Below are positions 9,686-18,718 of a DNA stretch of 47,159 nucleotides, one piece after another. Source of the DNA: Saprospirales bacterium (GTDB lineage Bacteria; Bacteroidota; Bacteroidia; Chitinophagales; JADIYW01); the NCBI GenBank assembly GCA_016711605.1, contig JADJSS010000029.1, positions 1 to 47,159 of the forward strand. The letters run 5' to 3'. Numbering within the stretch: the stretch's first letter is position 1; every line of letters begins with the position of its first letter. The notes under the pieces are model-generated. The model had not been told where the DNA came from, made no database searches, and saw nothing but the letters and a program-made list of their open reading frames with translations. The translations under genes were made by a program, and so were the position numbers.

Positions 9686-10705
9686 ATGATAGATTTAAGA
9701 AGCGATACTGTTACAAAACCATCGAAAGCAATGCTAGAAGCTATGTTTGCTGCTGAGGTTGGCGATGATGTGTTTGGTGAAGATGCAACTGTAAATTTAT
9801 TAGAACAAAAAATGGCGACATTGTTCAACCACGAAGCTGCGTTGTTTTGTGCAAGCGGAACTATGGCGAATCAAATTGCGGTGAAAGCACACACGCAACC
9901 AATGGAAGAAATTATTCTTGATAAAACTGCACATATTTATTTTTATGAAACGGCTGGTTATGCAGCAAATTCAGGTGTTTCGGTGAAATTGGTAGATGGT
10001 GATAAAGGTAGAATAACTGCAGCACAAGTATTGGAAAATATACAATCAGATTTTGATTGGTTGCCTAAAACAAGTTTGGTTTGTTTAGAAAACACCAGCA
10101 ACAAAGGTGGTGGCTCTTGTTATGATTTAGAAACTATTGAATCTATTAAAAAAGTTTGTGAAGAAAATAAGTTGAAACTGCATTTAGATGGTGCTCGCTT
10201 ATATAATGCAATCATTGCTAAGAAATATACAACACAAGAAATAGGAAATGAATTTGATTCTGTTTCTGTTTGTTTTTCAAAAGGATTAGGAGCACCAGTT
10301 GGTTCTGTATTAATTGGAAACAAAGAATTTATCAAAAAAGCACGTCGAATACGTAAGCGTTTTGGTGGTGGAATGCGACAAGTTGGATATTTGGCAGCTG
10401 CATGTTTGTATGCTTTAGAAAATAATGTTGAACGATTGAAAACAGATCATCAACATGCACAAAAATTAGCAACTATTTTACAAAATTTATCTTGGATAAA
10501 AGACGTGTTGCCATGCGAAACCAATATTTTAATTTTTGAACTAGATGAAACCAAAACTTCAGTTGAAGCAGTTTTATCTTACCTTAAAGAAAATGAAATT
10601 TTAGCGGTACAATTTGGAAAACATCAAATTCGGTTTGTTACGCATTTGGATGTGACGAAAGAAATGATTGATAAGGTTTGCGAAGTGTTGGTTTCATTTA
10701 AGTAA
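9686..10705 (+). CDS. ltaE: Low-specificity L-threonine aldolase
   Basis: A PLP-dependent fold-type I enzyme of 339 residues that splits L-threonine or L-allo-threonine into glycine and acetaldehyde. The N-terminal MIDLRSDTVTKP is diagnostic of threonine aldolases. VGDDVFGEDATVN, the LENTSNKGGG segment, LHLDGARLYNA (Asp binding the PLP ring nitrogen) and SKGLGAPVGS with the PLP lysine at residue 199 all fit. The length is normal for the family. The gene ends at the stop of the convergent unknown gene with no spacer. The upstream 64 bases contain the CAATAACCAATAACTT type of extragenic repeat seen elsewhere in the window. Confidence 0.95.
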   Translation: MIDLRSDTVTKPSKAMLEAMFAAEVGDDVFGEDATVNLLEQKMATLFNHEAALFCASGTMANQIAVKAHTQPMEEIILDKTAHIYFYETAGYAANSGVSVKLVDGDKGRITAAQVLENIQSDFDWLPKTSLVCLENTSNKGGGSCYDLETIESIKKVCEENKLKLHLDGARLYNAIIAKKYTTQEIGNEFDSVSVCFSKGLGAPVGSVLIGNKEFIKKARRIRKRFGGGMRQVGYLAAACLYALENNVERLKTDHQHAQKLATILQNLSWIKDVLPCETNILIFELDETKTSVEAVLSYLKENEILAVQFGKHQIRFVTHLDVTKEMIDKVCEVLVSFK

Positions 10706-11311
10706 TTACTTACTCAAGTTTACTTCAAACCAATTGGTTGCCGAATCTGTTTCAATAGCATTTGGATTTTTCTCATCCACTTTTTGTTGTGCATTTACGA
10801 TTGACCTAGAAATCATTGCATGTTGCAGTGGTTCATTTTCGTCAAACCCAATTCGCTCTAACATCGGCACAATTTTATCACTACCAAAATAATGTAGTAA
10901 AGGTTCTTGTAATGATATATGAAATATTACTTCAGCAACTTTTAAATCGTTTGCTAAATAATTCAATATTTTTTGTTCAGTTGCAAAAGATGGATGATGT
11001 TCTATAAAATAAAATACAGAATTTGTACTATCAATTTTTGCATCTAACAAATTTTCTGCAAGTGTGATTGTAATTTTCTTTTGTACATGAATATCTGAAG
11101 AAAATTCTAATTGCATGGTTTCAATTAGCTGTGTTATTTGTTTTTTTGTTTCATTAAAATAATAAACAAAAATTATAGATTTAGATTTGTCTATAAATTT
11201 TAGTATGCCTTTATATTTAGCATATTCATTTTTCCATACTAAATCTGTTCTAGTAATTTCTTTTTTCTTGCTGCCAAAAAATGATTCAAACATACTTTTA
11301 AAATTATCCAA
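10706..11311 (-). CDS. Conserved-looking protein of unknown function
   Basis: I do not recognise a family. The protein has 201 residues, no signal peptide and no membrane segment, and is probably cytoplasmic. It alternates helices and beta strands (KSIIFVYYFNETKKQ, KITITLAENLL, NSVFYFIEHHP) as in a mixed alpha/beta fold. The start ATG overlaps the end of the oxidase subunit III-like gene by eight bases, which argues for co-transcription and perhaps coupled translation. An internal ATG at residue 7 (base 11293) would avoid the overlap. It is convergent with, and abuts, the threonine aldolase gene. Confidence 0.75.
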   Translation of the reverse strand: MDNFKSMFESFFGSKKKEITRTDLVWKNEYAKYKGILKFIDKSKSIIFVYYFNETKKQITQLIETMQLEFSSDIHVQKKITITLAENLLDAKIDSTNSVFYFIEHHPSFATEQKILNYLANDLKVAEVIFHISLQEPLLHYFGSDKIVPMLERIGFDENEPLQHAMISRSIVNAQQKVDEKNPNAIETDSATNWFEVNLSK

Positions 11312-11927
11312 CTATTAAAAAGAAAGCCAATAAATACAACCAAATAACGCCTAAAAAATGCCAGAATATTCCGAATAAACTTAACTGCGATTTTGCAATT
11401 GGATCAGTGAAATAAACTATTGATGTTGCGTATTCCTTTAAGTTACTCCAACTATTTGCAACAAAATTTGCCAAAAAAATCAAACCACCAATTATATGTA
11501 GTAGGTGCAAGCCAGAAATAACGTATAAATATTTAGATGTTGGATGTTGAATTGAATTGCCATCCATAAACTGAAAAATCCATGCACTAATTTGGCCAAA
11601 TATAAACAACAATGCCAAACCAATTACAGCTATTAAACTGGTTTTGTATTTAGTGTAATTATCTTTTTCAAATTGTTGTTGTGCATAATAAATTGCTGCG
11701 CTACTTGCCAATAAAATAATGGTGTTCCAATAAAAAAGTGGTACCAGTTCTATGTCTTTATGATTGGTGTCGAAAACTGAAACGAAATAAGAAAAAGTTA
11801 AACTTAGAAACATAAAACTCGTACCCAAAATGCTACAATATAAAATGAAGCGATAGTTTTTATATTTGCGTGCAATCTTTTGTTCAAAAAATTTAGGTGC
11901 AGTTTTATATGCAATTTCTTCTTCCAT
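11304..11927 (-). CDS. Cytochrome c oxidase subunit III-like membrane protein
   Basis: A membrane protein of about 207 residues with five to six hydrophobic segments. The start is placed at 11927 (MEEEIAYK), two bases after the stop of the repaired Fur-family gene; the longer frame from 11960 would overlap that gene. The segments GLHLLHIIGGLIFL and FWHFLGVIWLYLLAFF are hallmarks of heme-copper oxidase subunit III, which supports the proton-pumping subunit I and carries no metal. The other oxidase subunits are not in the window. The neighbour upstream is the Fur-family regulator and downstream an unknown gene overlapping by eight bases. A paralogue or isolated copy of subunit III is likely. 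Confidence 0.87.
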   Translation of the reverse strand: MEEEIAYKTAPKFFEQKIARKYKNYRFILYCSILGTSFMFLSLTFSYFVSVFDTNHKDIELVPLFYWNTIILLASSAAIYYAQQQFEKDNYTKYKTSLIAVIGLALLFIFGQISAWIFQFMDGNSIQHPTSKYLYVISGLHLLHIIGGLIFLANFVANSWSNLKEYATSIVYFTDPIAKSQLSLFGIFWHFLGVIWLYLLAFFLIVG

Positions 11928-11928
11928 A

Positions 11929-12343
11929 CTATTGATTACAAGTAGCACAAATTCCTTCAATGAGTAAATTTGCGCTTACTAATTTGTATTTTTTGGGCAA
12001 AATTAATTTAGGTATTTCAATATCATGTAAACACTCAATCTTGTCACATTGTTTACATTTAAAATGAACATGATCATCATCGTGTATGTTCTATGCCATC
12101 ATGTTTGCACAATGCATATTTTGCAATACCAGAATCATCTGGCACTTTATGTAAAATTCCATTTTCTAAAAACGAATTTAGCGTTCTATAAATAGTAACT
12201 CTATCTAATTTTTTTTCAAAATGAGTTTCTAAATCAGCATGAGATAATGCACTTTCACTTTTTTGAAAATAAGACAAGATGTCTAATCTTACTTGTGTTG
12301 TTCTTAAATCATGGTGCTTTAAAATATGTTCGAGCTTCTGCAT
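11929..12343 (-). pseudogene. Fur-family transcriptional regulator (Zur/Fur-like), one frameshift
   Basis: Residues 1-88 form a Fur-type winged helix (TTQVRLDILSYF, LSHADLE, DRVTIYRTLNSFLENGIL). The frame stops at 12077-12079, but another frame continues at once with DDDHVHFKCKQC, then ECLHDIEIPK and LIEGICATCNQ, stopping at 11929-11931. That is the full Fur dimerisation domain with the regulatory His/Asp region and the two CxxC zinc motifs. A net indel near 12082 (GAACATACAC to GATGATGAT) therefore breaks one otherwise complete gene. Fur-family proteins bind palindromic operators when loaded with metal. The divergent MerC-like gene and the TGCAA-n5-TTGCA palindrome suggest a metal-uptake or metal-homeostasis role, Zur being the best guess. 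Whether the frameshift is real or a sequence error cannot be told. Confidence 0.85.
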
Positions 12344-12359
12344 TTTTTAATTATTTATT

Positions 12360-12374
12360 TGCAATAAAGTTGCA
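12360..12374. promoter_or_regulatory. Palindromic operator candidate for the Fur-family regulator
   Basis: TGCAATAAAGTTGCA is a perfect 5-5-5 inverted repeat in the 64-base gap between the divergent regulator and MerC-like genes. A related half site TTGCAT lies at 12401-12406. It sits just upstream of the TATATTTG box, where a bound repressor would block the MerC-like gene and could autoregulate the regulator. Symmetry and position are seen; binding is inferred. Confidence 0.5.
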
Positions 12375-12384
12375 TGAAATTATG

Positions 12385-12392
12385 TATATTTG
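12385..12392 (+). promoter_or_regulatory. Candidate -7 promoter box for the MerC-like gene
   Basis: TATATTTG matches TAnnTTTG and lies 15 bases before the ATG at 12408. A TTG at 12370-12372 overlaps the palindrome and is 12 bases upstream, the same unusual spacing as at the SDR promoter. Confidence 0.45.
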
Positions 12393-12407
12393 TAACAGAA
12401 TTGCATT

Positions 12408-12812
12408 ATGAATATACAAAAAAAATCACATTCGCATCATACACATCATACAGAACAATTGAGTGTTTTTTTGTCGATTGCATGTGCGATTCATTGTATG
12501 CTGACTCCAATTTTAGTGATTTTGATGCCGATGGCTGGTTTATATTTAGAAAAATATCATTGGATTGAGTATGTTATTATATTGAGTGTCATTGTTTTAG
12601 GTTCTTCTTCATTATATCATGGTTATAAATTACATCATCAAAAAATGTTACCAATAGCGTTGTTTGCTTTTGGTGTTTTTTTTATGATTTTAGGATCTGT
12701 TTTACATCTATATTTTCTTCAAAATTCTATTTTACATCATCTGTTAACTGCTTTTGGTGGAATATTTTGTGGTATTGCTCAGTTTCTGAATTTGCGTCTA
12801 GAGAAAAATTAG
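12408..12812 (+). CDS. MerC-domain membrane protein
   Basis: A 134-residue protein with four hydrophobic segments. The N-terminus is histidine-rich (His8, 10, 11, 13 and 14), and the first membrane segment carries CAIHC (Cys26, Cys30), the metal-binding pattern of the MerC group. MerC proteins move mercury or other soft or transition metals across the inner membrane. In Bacteroidota, MerC-like proteins near a Fur-family regulator are more likely to be linked to zinc or another essential metal (inference). The gene is divergent from the regulator with a shared palindromic control region. Its stop overlaps the end of the convergent PorP/SprF gene by four bases. Confidence 0.85.
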   Translation: MNIQKKSHSHHTHHTEQLSVFLSIACAIHCMLTPILVILMPMAGLYLEKYHWIEYVIILSVIVLGSSSLYHGYKLHHQKMLPIALFAFGVFFMILGSVLHLYFLQNSILHHLLTAFGGIFCGIAQFLNLRLEKN

Positions 12813-13852
12813 AATGACATTTTTGGACAATCTAATCGCTTCACTTTCTTTTTAGCACTTAAAAATGAATTTTGATATACCAATGACACTTCAATTGCGC
12901 CAACTGACTTTGTGGCTTTTGTCCATTTAGAAATATTGACATCGTACGACATGTTAACCGTAAAGTTTTTATAATTTGCCTGCAATGATAAAATTAAGGC
13001 ATCTAATACACGATAGCCAACACCACCACCAATACTATAATTGTTTTCTTCAAAATTGAATTGATTTCTATCAGATGAATATTTTATCATAGTACCGAAT
13101 AAATATTCTGTTTCTGGTAATTTCATCTGAGTTAAAAAATAGGGTAGGATAGATACCTGTTTTATTTTTGCTTCCAAACCAAAATTGGCTATAATTCTTG
13201 GTTTTTGTTTTATAGTATTTTCATTTAAAAAAGAAATATTTTGTGCAGCTAAATCATAGCCAGAAGCACCTACATGGAAATTAATTTTATCATTTATTTT
13301 AAAAAATGCAATTAAACCAGCAGCAATATTCACATGTCTATTACGTGCAAATTGATTAAATCCTACATCACCTAATCCTGGATTAAATCCATCATCACCA
13401 TTAAATCCATCTTCAAAAGTTGCTTTAGATAAATCTACTCTTCGTAAAGAATATCCAGCCTGAATACCAAATGATAAGTAATATTTCTTTTTCCTGTCTA
13501 ACGCCTGAATATAAGAGAAATCTGCATTAATAGTATTGTCTGTATAATTTAAAGAACCAGCTCTGTCATAATATCCATTAATACCGACACCAATAATAGA
13601 ACTATTTTCTGTGCGTTGTTTTAATAAAGAAAAATCAACTCCATATCCTAAAGTATTAAAAGCTTTGGTGTATGTCGGTGATTGATTTCTGTAAATCAAT
13701 CCTGCTCGAACATCACCTTCAATAAAACCAGTATATGCAGGATTAAAGAAATAGGGTATTTGCCGAATTGCAGAAAAATGGACTTCCTGTGCAATTGTTG
13801 TTTGAATAAATATCAAACAAAAAATTAGTTTAACGGATAAGCGTAACATCAC
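12809..13852 (-). CDS. PorP/SprF family type IX secretion outer-membrane protein
   Basis: A 347-residue protein with a signal peptide (residues 1-21, ending TTIAQ). The PorP/SprF pattern follows: QEVHFSAIRQIPYFFNPAYTGF, GDVRAGLIYRNQ, many amphipathic beta strands, and the C-terminal LVYQNSFLSAKKKVKRLDCP. It should form an outer-membrane beta barrel. SprF of Flavobacterium johnsoniae is needed for secretion of the adhesin SprB, and such proteins are typically encoded beside proteins with a type B sorting domain. That is exactly the arrangement here: its start overlaps the end of the giant type B protein gene by 23 bases, so the two are probably co-transcribed and form a dedicated pair. Confidence 0.95.
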   Translation of the reverse strand: MMLRLSVKLIFCLIFIQTTIAQEVHFSAIRQIPYFFNPAYTGFIEGDVRAGLIYRNQSPTYTKAFNTLGYGVDFSLLKQRTENSSIIGVGINGYYDRAGSLNYTDNTINADFSYIQALDRKKKYYLSFGIQAGYSLRRVDLSKATFEDGFNGDDGFNPGLGDVGFNQFARNRHVNIAAGLIAFFKINDKINFHVGASGYDLAAQNISFLNENTIKQKPRIIANFGLEAKIKQVSILPYFLTQMKLPETEYLFGTMIKYSSDRNQFNFEENNYSIGGGVGYRVLDALILSLQANYKNFTVNMSYDVNISKWTKATKSVGAIEVSLVYQNSFLSAKKKVKRLDCPKMSF

Positions 13853-16637
13853 CTTTTATAAATTGTTTGTTGTTAGTAATACAAGTTCCTTCAATATAAA
13901 ATACATAAACACCTGGTTCCAATTCTTTTCCAGCATTTAAAAATGTTCCATTCCAACCTTCAGTACTTATGTCGGATGTTTCAAACACTAAATTTCCCCA
14001 ACGGTCAAATATTCTAAAAATATCTAATGATTTTAATTTTAAACCTAATGGTTTAAAGCTCTCATTTCTGCCGTTTTTATTCGGTGTAAATGTATTTGGC
14101 AAATAAATGCAGTCTACTAAATTAAGATTAATAAAAACAGATGCGATGCCTTTACAACCTTTATTATTAAATGCAGTTACAGTGAAAGTGGTAGGTTCAG
14201 TCATGATAGAGGAAACCGTAATTGCATCCGTATCACTTACTCGATTGACTGGTTCCCAATGTATGTTATTTAAAGTTTGATTTGCATTTAAAGTAAGTGA
14301 AATGTTTTCATTGAAATTTGCAAAAACTTTACTTGGTGCAATTGTGAGATTAGGTCCTGTCGTATCAATAGTTACATTTACAGATGAAGTTGCACTGCAA
14401 CCATTGATGGTGTCTGTAACAGTTAATGTATAAATACCAGCTTTGTTAATTGTTGGATTAAATGAATTAGTATCTTGCGTTATTCCAGCTCCATTCCATG
14501 TTGCAATAGTAAATGGCGAAGTTGATGAACCTGTTAAAATAGCTGTATTATTTGAGCAGTTTAATTCTTTAGTTAAACCAGCATTTGCATTCGGTAAAGT
14601 TGTGTTTTTTGTCACTAAAACTTGATCAGTTTTTTTACAACCTGTAGCAATTTCCGTTACAGTAAGTGTGTAAATTCCTTCTTTGTTTATTGTTGGTGAT
14701 GATGTGTTGTCGCCACTTACAATTCCTGGACCACTCCAACTATATGTTACACCTGCAGTTGTGCTTGAACCATCTAGTAGTATAGATGTAGTTTTGCAAC
14801 TTAATGCTTTATCAATTCCTGCATTTGCGTTCGGTAATGTTCCACTACTTGTTACATCAACCTGATCTGTTTTTGTACAACCATTAGAAGTATTTGTAAC
14901 AGTTAAAGTATAAGTACCTATTTGATTTACTTTTGGTGTAGCCGTATTTGCACCGTTTACAAACGAAGGTCCACTCCAGCTGTAACTAACATTTGATGTG
15001 GTGCTGCTTCCATCTAAAATTACTTCATTAACCAGACAAGTTAATGCTTTATCTAATCCAGCATTTGCATTTGGCTGAACTGTATTGTTAGTCACATTAA
15101 CGATATCAGTTTGTTGGCATCCTGTTGAAGTAATTGTAACAGTAAGTGTATAAGAACCGTTTAGATTAACTGTTGCTGTTGATGTATTTCCGCCACTTAC
15201 TATTCCAGGTCCAGACCAGCTATAGGTTACACCTGCAGTTGAACTACTACCATTTAAAGTAGCTGTTGTATTTGTGCATGTAATTTCTTTATCTATACCA
15301 GCATTTGCATTTGGCAATGAGCCACTACTTGTTACATCAACATTATCAGTTTGTTGGCAACCAGTTGAAATTACCGTTACAGTTAAAGTATATGTTCCTG
15401 ATGCATTAACCGTTGGTGTTGCTGTATTGCCTCCACTTAAAATTCCTGGTCCAGACCAAGAGTAACCAACTCCAGAAGTTGTACTCGCACCATCTAAAGT
15501 TACTGTAGGATTTGTACAGGTTATTACTTTATCTAATCCTGCATTTGCATTTGGTTTTGCATTAACAACGATACTTACCACATTACTTGTATCTGAACAA
15601 ATAATTCCACTGGTAGTGGTATAAATTCTTCTGAACTGATGAGTACCTGATGGCAATGAACCTGTTGCATAATCTTCCGTATTGTTAGTTCCACTTGCGT
15701 TCGCAAATCCACCACCATTACTGTATTGCCAAGTATAAGTTCCACCAACAGGCGAAGCAGTACTTCCATTAATAGTAGTTCCATTATAAGGTGCACAATT
15801 CGGTGAAACAGGTGCTGTTAAATTATTATTGGTGATTGGACATGAACAATTATTGTTTGCTGTGATTCGTGCTGTATCAGTGCAGCCATTATTTGTCCAA
15901 ACTAAATTATAGGTTCCAGATGCACTAAAATTCGTAATAGTTGTTGTTGGACTATTTGTTGTTGTAATAGTAGCAGTACCTGCATTACCAGCAGCAAAAG
16001 TCCATGTTCCAGAGCCACTGCCAGCCATCGTTGCTGTTCCAGTAATAAAACAAGATACAGTTTGATCTAAACCAGCATTTGGTTTTGCATTAACAACGAT
16101 ACTTACCACATTACTTGTATCTGAACAAATAATTCCACTTGTAGTGGTATATATTCTTCTGAACTGATGAGTACCTGATGGCAATGAACCTGTTGCATAA
16201 TCTTCCGTATTGTTAGTTCCACTTGCGTTCGCAAATCCACCACCGTTACTGTATTGCCAAGTATATGTTCCACCAACAGGCGAAGCAGTACTTCCATTAA
16301 TAGTAGTTCCATTATACGGTGCACAATTTGGAGAAATAGGTGCTGTTAAATTATTATTGGTGATTGGACATGAACAATTATTGTTTGCTGTGATTCGTGC
16401 TGTATCACTACAACCATTATTCGTCCAAACTAAATTATAGGTTCCAGATGCACTAAAATTCGTAATTGTTGTTGTTGGACTATTTGGTGTTGTAATAGTA
16501 GCAGTACCTGCATTACCAGTTGCAAAAGTCCATGTTCCAGTACCACTTCCAGCCATGGTTGCGGTTCCAGTAATATAACATGATACAGTTTGATCTATAC
16601 CTGCATTTGGTTTTGCAGTTACAACGATGCTTACCAC
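13830..16637 (-). CDS. Giant T9SS adhesin, C-terminal part with type B sorting domain (fragment 3 of 3)
   Basis: This is the last part of one gene that runs from 21647. The frame is open upstream to the +1 indel near 16855-16859, so the ATG at 16637 is internal. It encodes two full copies plus part of a third of the 176-residue repeat. Next come five 80-residue Ig/PKD-like repeats starting PNANAG (with SWSGPGI and YTLTVT cores), then a short linker. The C-terminal gliding-motility-associated domain (type B sorting signal, IYLPNTFTPNKNGRNESF ... FDRWGNLVFE ... GVYVFYIEG) completes it. The type B domain directs export through T9SS and surface attachment. The PorP/SprF gene overlaps its 3' end. 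Confidence 0.9.
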   Translation of the reverse strand: MVSIVVTAKPNAGIDQTVSCYITGTATMAGSGTGTWTFATGNAGTATITTPNSPTTTITNFSASGTYNLVWTNNGCSDTARITANNNCSCPITNNNLTAPISPNCAPYNGTTINGSTASPVGGTYTWQYSNGGGFANASGTNNTEDYATGSLPSGTHQFRRIYTTTSGIICSDTSNVVSIVVNAKPNAGLDQTVSCFITGTATMAGSGSGTWTFAAGNAGTATITTTNSPTTTITNFSASGTYNLVWTNNGCTDTARITANNNCSCPITNNNLTAPVSPNCAPYNGTTINGSTASPVGGTYTWQYSNGGGFANASGTNNTEDYATGSLPSGTHQFRRIYTTTSGIICSDTSNVVSIVVNAKPNANAGLDKVITCTNPTVTLDGASTTSGVGYSWSGPGILSGGNTATPTVNASGTYTLTVTVISTGCQQTDNVDVTSSGSLPNANAGIDKEITCTNTTATLNGSSSTAGVTYSWSGPGIVSGGNTSTATVNLNGSYTLTVTITSTGCQQTDIVNVTNNTVQPNANAGLDKALTCLVNEVILDGSSTTSNVSYSWSGPSFVNGANTATPKVNQIGTYTLTVTNTSNGCTKTDQVDVTSSGTLPNANAGIDKALSCKTTSILLDGSSTTAGVTYSWSGPGIVSGDNTSSPTINKEGIYTLTVTEIATGCKKTDQVLVTKNTTLPNANAGLTKELNCSNNTAILTGSSTSPFTIATWNGAGITQDTNSFNPTINKAGIYTLTVTDTINGCSATSSVNVTIDTTGPNLTIAPSKVFANFNENISLTLNANQTLNNIHWEPVNRVSDTDAITVSSIMTEPTTFTVTAFNNKGCKGIASVFINLNLVDCIYLPNTFTPNKNGRNESFKPLGLKLKSLDIFRIFDRWGNLVFETSDISTEGWNGTFLNAGKELEPGVYVFYIEGTCITNNKQFIKGDVTLIR
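14341..15540 (-). repeat. Five 240-bp (80-residue) tandem coding repeats
   Basis: The landmark GCATTTGC(A/G)T(T/T)(C/T)GG falls at 15541, 15301, 15061, 14821 and 14581, exactly 240 bases apart. Each unit encodes an 80-residue Ig/PKD-like module beginning PNANAG(L/I)(D/T)K. The units are clearly divergent, so this array is older than the 528-bp array next to it. Confidence 0.93.
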
Positions 16638-18718
16638 ATTACTTGTGTCTGAACAAATAATTCCACTTGTTGTAGTGTATATTCTTCTGAACTGATTTGT
16701 ACCTAATGGTAGTACACCTGTTGCATAATCTTCCGTATTGTTAGTTCCACTTGCGTTCGCAAATCCACCACCGTTACTGTATTGCCAAGTATATGTTCCA
16801 CCAACAGGCGAAGCAGTACTTCCATTAATAGTAGTTCCATTATATGGAGCACAATTTTGGTGAAATAGGTGCTGTTAAATTATTATTGGTGATTGGACAT
16901 GAACAATTATTGTTAGCTGTGATTCGTGCAGTATCACTGCAACCATTATTCGTCCAAACTAAATTATAGGTTCCAGATGCACTAAAATTCGTAATTGTAG
17001 TTGTTGGACTATTTGTTGTTGTAATAGTCGCAGTACCAGAATTTCCAGCAGCAAAAGTCCATGTTCCAGTACCACTTCCAGCCATCGTTGCTGTTCCAGT
17101 AATATAACAAGATACAGTTTGATCTATTCCAGCATTTGGTTTTGCATTTACAACAATACTTACCACATTACTTGTATCTGAACAAATAATTCCACTTGTT
17201 GTGGTGTAAATTCTTCTGAATTGATTTGTACCTAATGGTAGTACACCTGTTGTATAATCTTCCGTATTGTTAGTTCCACTTGCGTTCGCAAATCCACCAC
17301 CGTTACTGTATTGCCAAGTATATGTTCCACCAACAGGCGAAGCAGTACTTCCATTAATAGTAGTTCCATTAAATGGAGCACAATTTGGTGAAATAGGTGC
17401 TGTTAAATTATTATTGGTGATTGGACATGAACAATTATTGTTTGCTGTGATTCGTGCTGTATCACTACAACCATTATTCGTCCAAACTAAATTATAGGTT
17501 CCAGATGCGCTGAAATTTGTAATTGTTGTTGTTGGACTATTTGGTGTTGTGATAGTAGCAGTACCTGCATTACCAGTTGCAAAAGTCCATGTTCCAGTAC
17601 CGCTTCCAGCCATGGTTGCGGTTCCAGTAATGTAACAATATACAGTTTGATCTATTCCTGCATTTGGTTTTGCAGTGACAACAATGCTTACCACATTACT
17701 TGTATCTGAACAAATAATTCCACTTGTAGTGGTGTAAATTCTTCTGAACTGATTTGTACCTAATGGTAGTACACCAGTTGTATAATCTTCTGTATTGTTA
17801 GTTCCACTTGCGTTCGCAAATGCACCACCGTTACTGTATTGCCAAGTATAAGTTCCACCAACAGGCGAAGGAGTACTTCCATTAATAGTAGTTCCATTAT
17901 AAGGTGCACAATTCGGTGAAACAGGTGCTGTTAAATTATTATTGGTGATTGGACATGAACAATTATTGTTTGCTGTGATTCGTGCTGTATCGCTACAACC
18001 ATTATTCGTCCAAACTAAATTATAGGTTCCAGATGCACTGAAATTTGTAATTGTTGTTGTTGGACTATTTGGTGTTGTAATAGTAGCAGTACCTGCATTA
18101 CCAGTTGCAAAAGTCCATGTTCCAGTACCACTTCCAGCCATGGTTGCTGTTCCAGTAATGTAACAAGATACAGTTTGATCTATTCCTGCATTTGGTTTTG
18201 CAGTTACAACGATGCTTACCACATTACTTGTATCTGAACAAATAATTCCACTTGTAGTGGTATATATTCTTCTGAATTGATTTGTGCCTAATGGTAATAC
18301 ACCTGTTGTATAATCTTCTGTATTGTTAGTTCCACTTGCGTTCGCAAATGCACCACCGTTACTGTATTGCCAAGTATATGTTCCACCAACAGGCGAAGCA
18401 GTACTTCCATTAATAGTAGTTCCAATATAAGGTGCACAATTCGGTGAAACAGGTGCTGTTAAATTATTATTGGTAATTGGACATGAACAATTATTATTGG
18501 CTGTGATTCGTGCTGTATCACTACAGCCATTATTCGTCCAAACTAAATTATAGGTTCCAGATGCGCTGAAATTTGTAATTGTTGTTGTTGGACTATTTGG
18601 TGTTGTAATAGTAGCAGTACCTGCATTTCCAGTTGCAAATGTCCATGTTCCAGTACCACTTCCAGCCATGGTTGCTGTTCCTGTGATATAACATGATACG
18701 GTTTGATCTATTCCTGCA
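15550..18718 (-). repeat. Six 528-bp (176-residue) near-identical tandem coding repeats
   Basis: The landmark TTTGGTTTTGCA starts at 15550, 16078, 16606, 17135, 17663, 18191 and 18719. Spacings are 528, 528, 529, 528, 528 and 528. Each unit encodes a TWTF(A)AGNAGTATITT-type module followed by a YTWQYSNGG module. The 529-base unit holds the extra T (near 16857) that breaks the frame. Copies differ by only scattered substitutions, indicating recent duplication or gene conversion. Confidence 0.95.

Noticed and set aside
16103..16440. Short open frames on both strands inside the 528-bp repeats
   Set aside because: They recur with each repeat copy as by-products of the repeat composition and lack independent coding signals.
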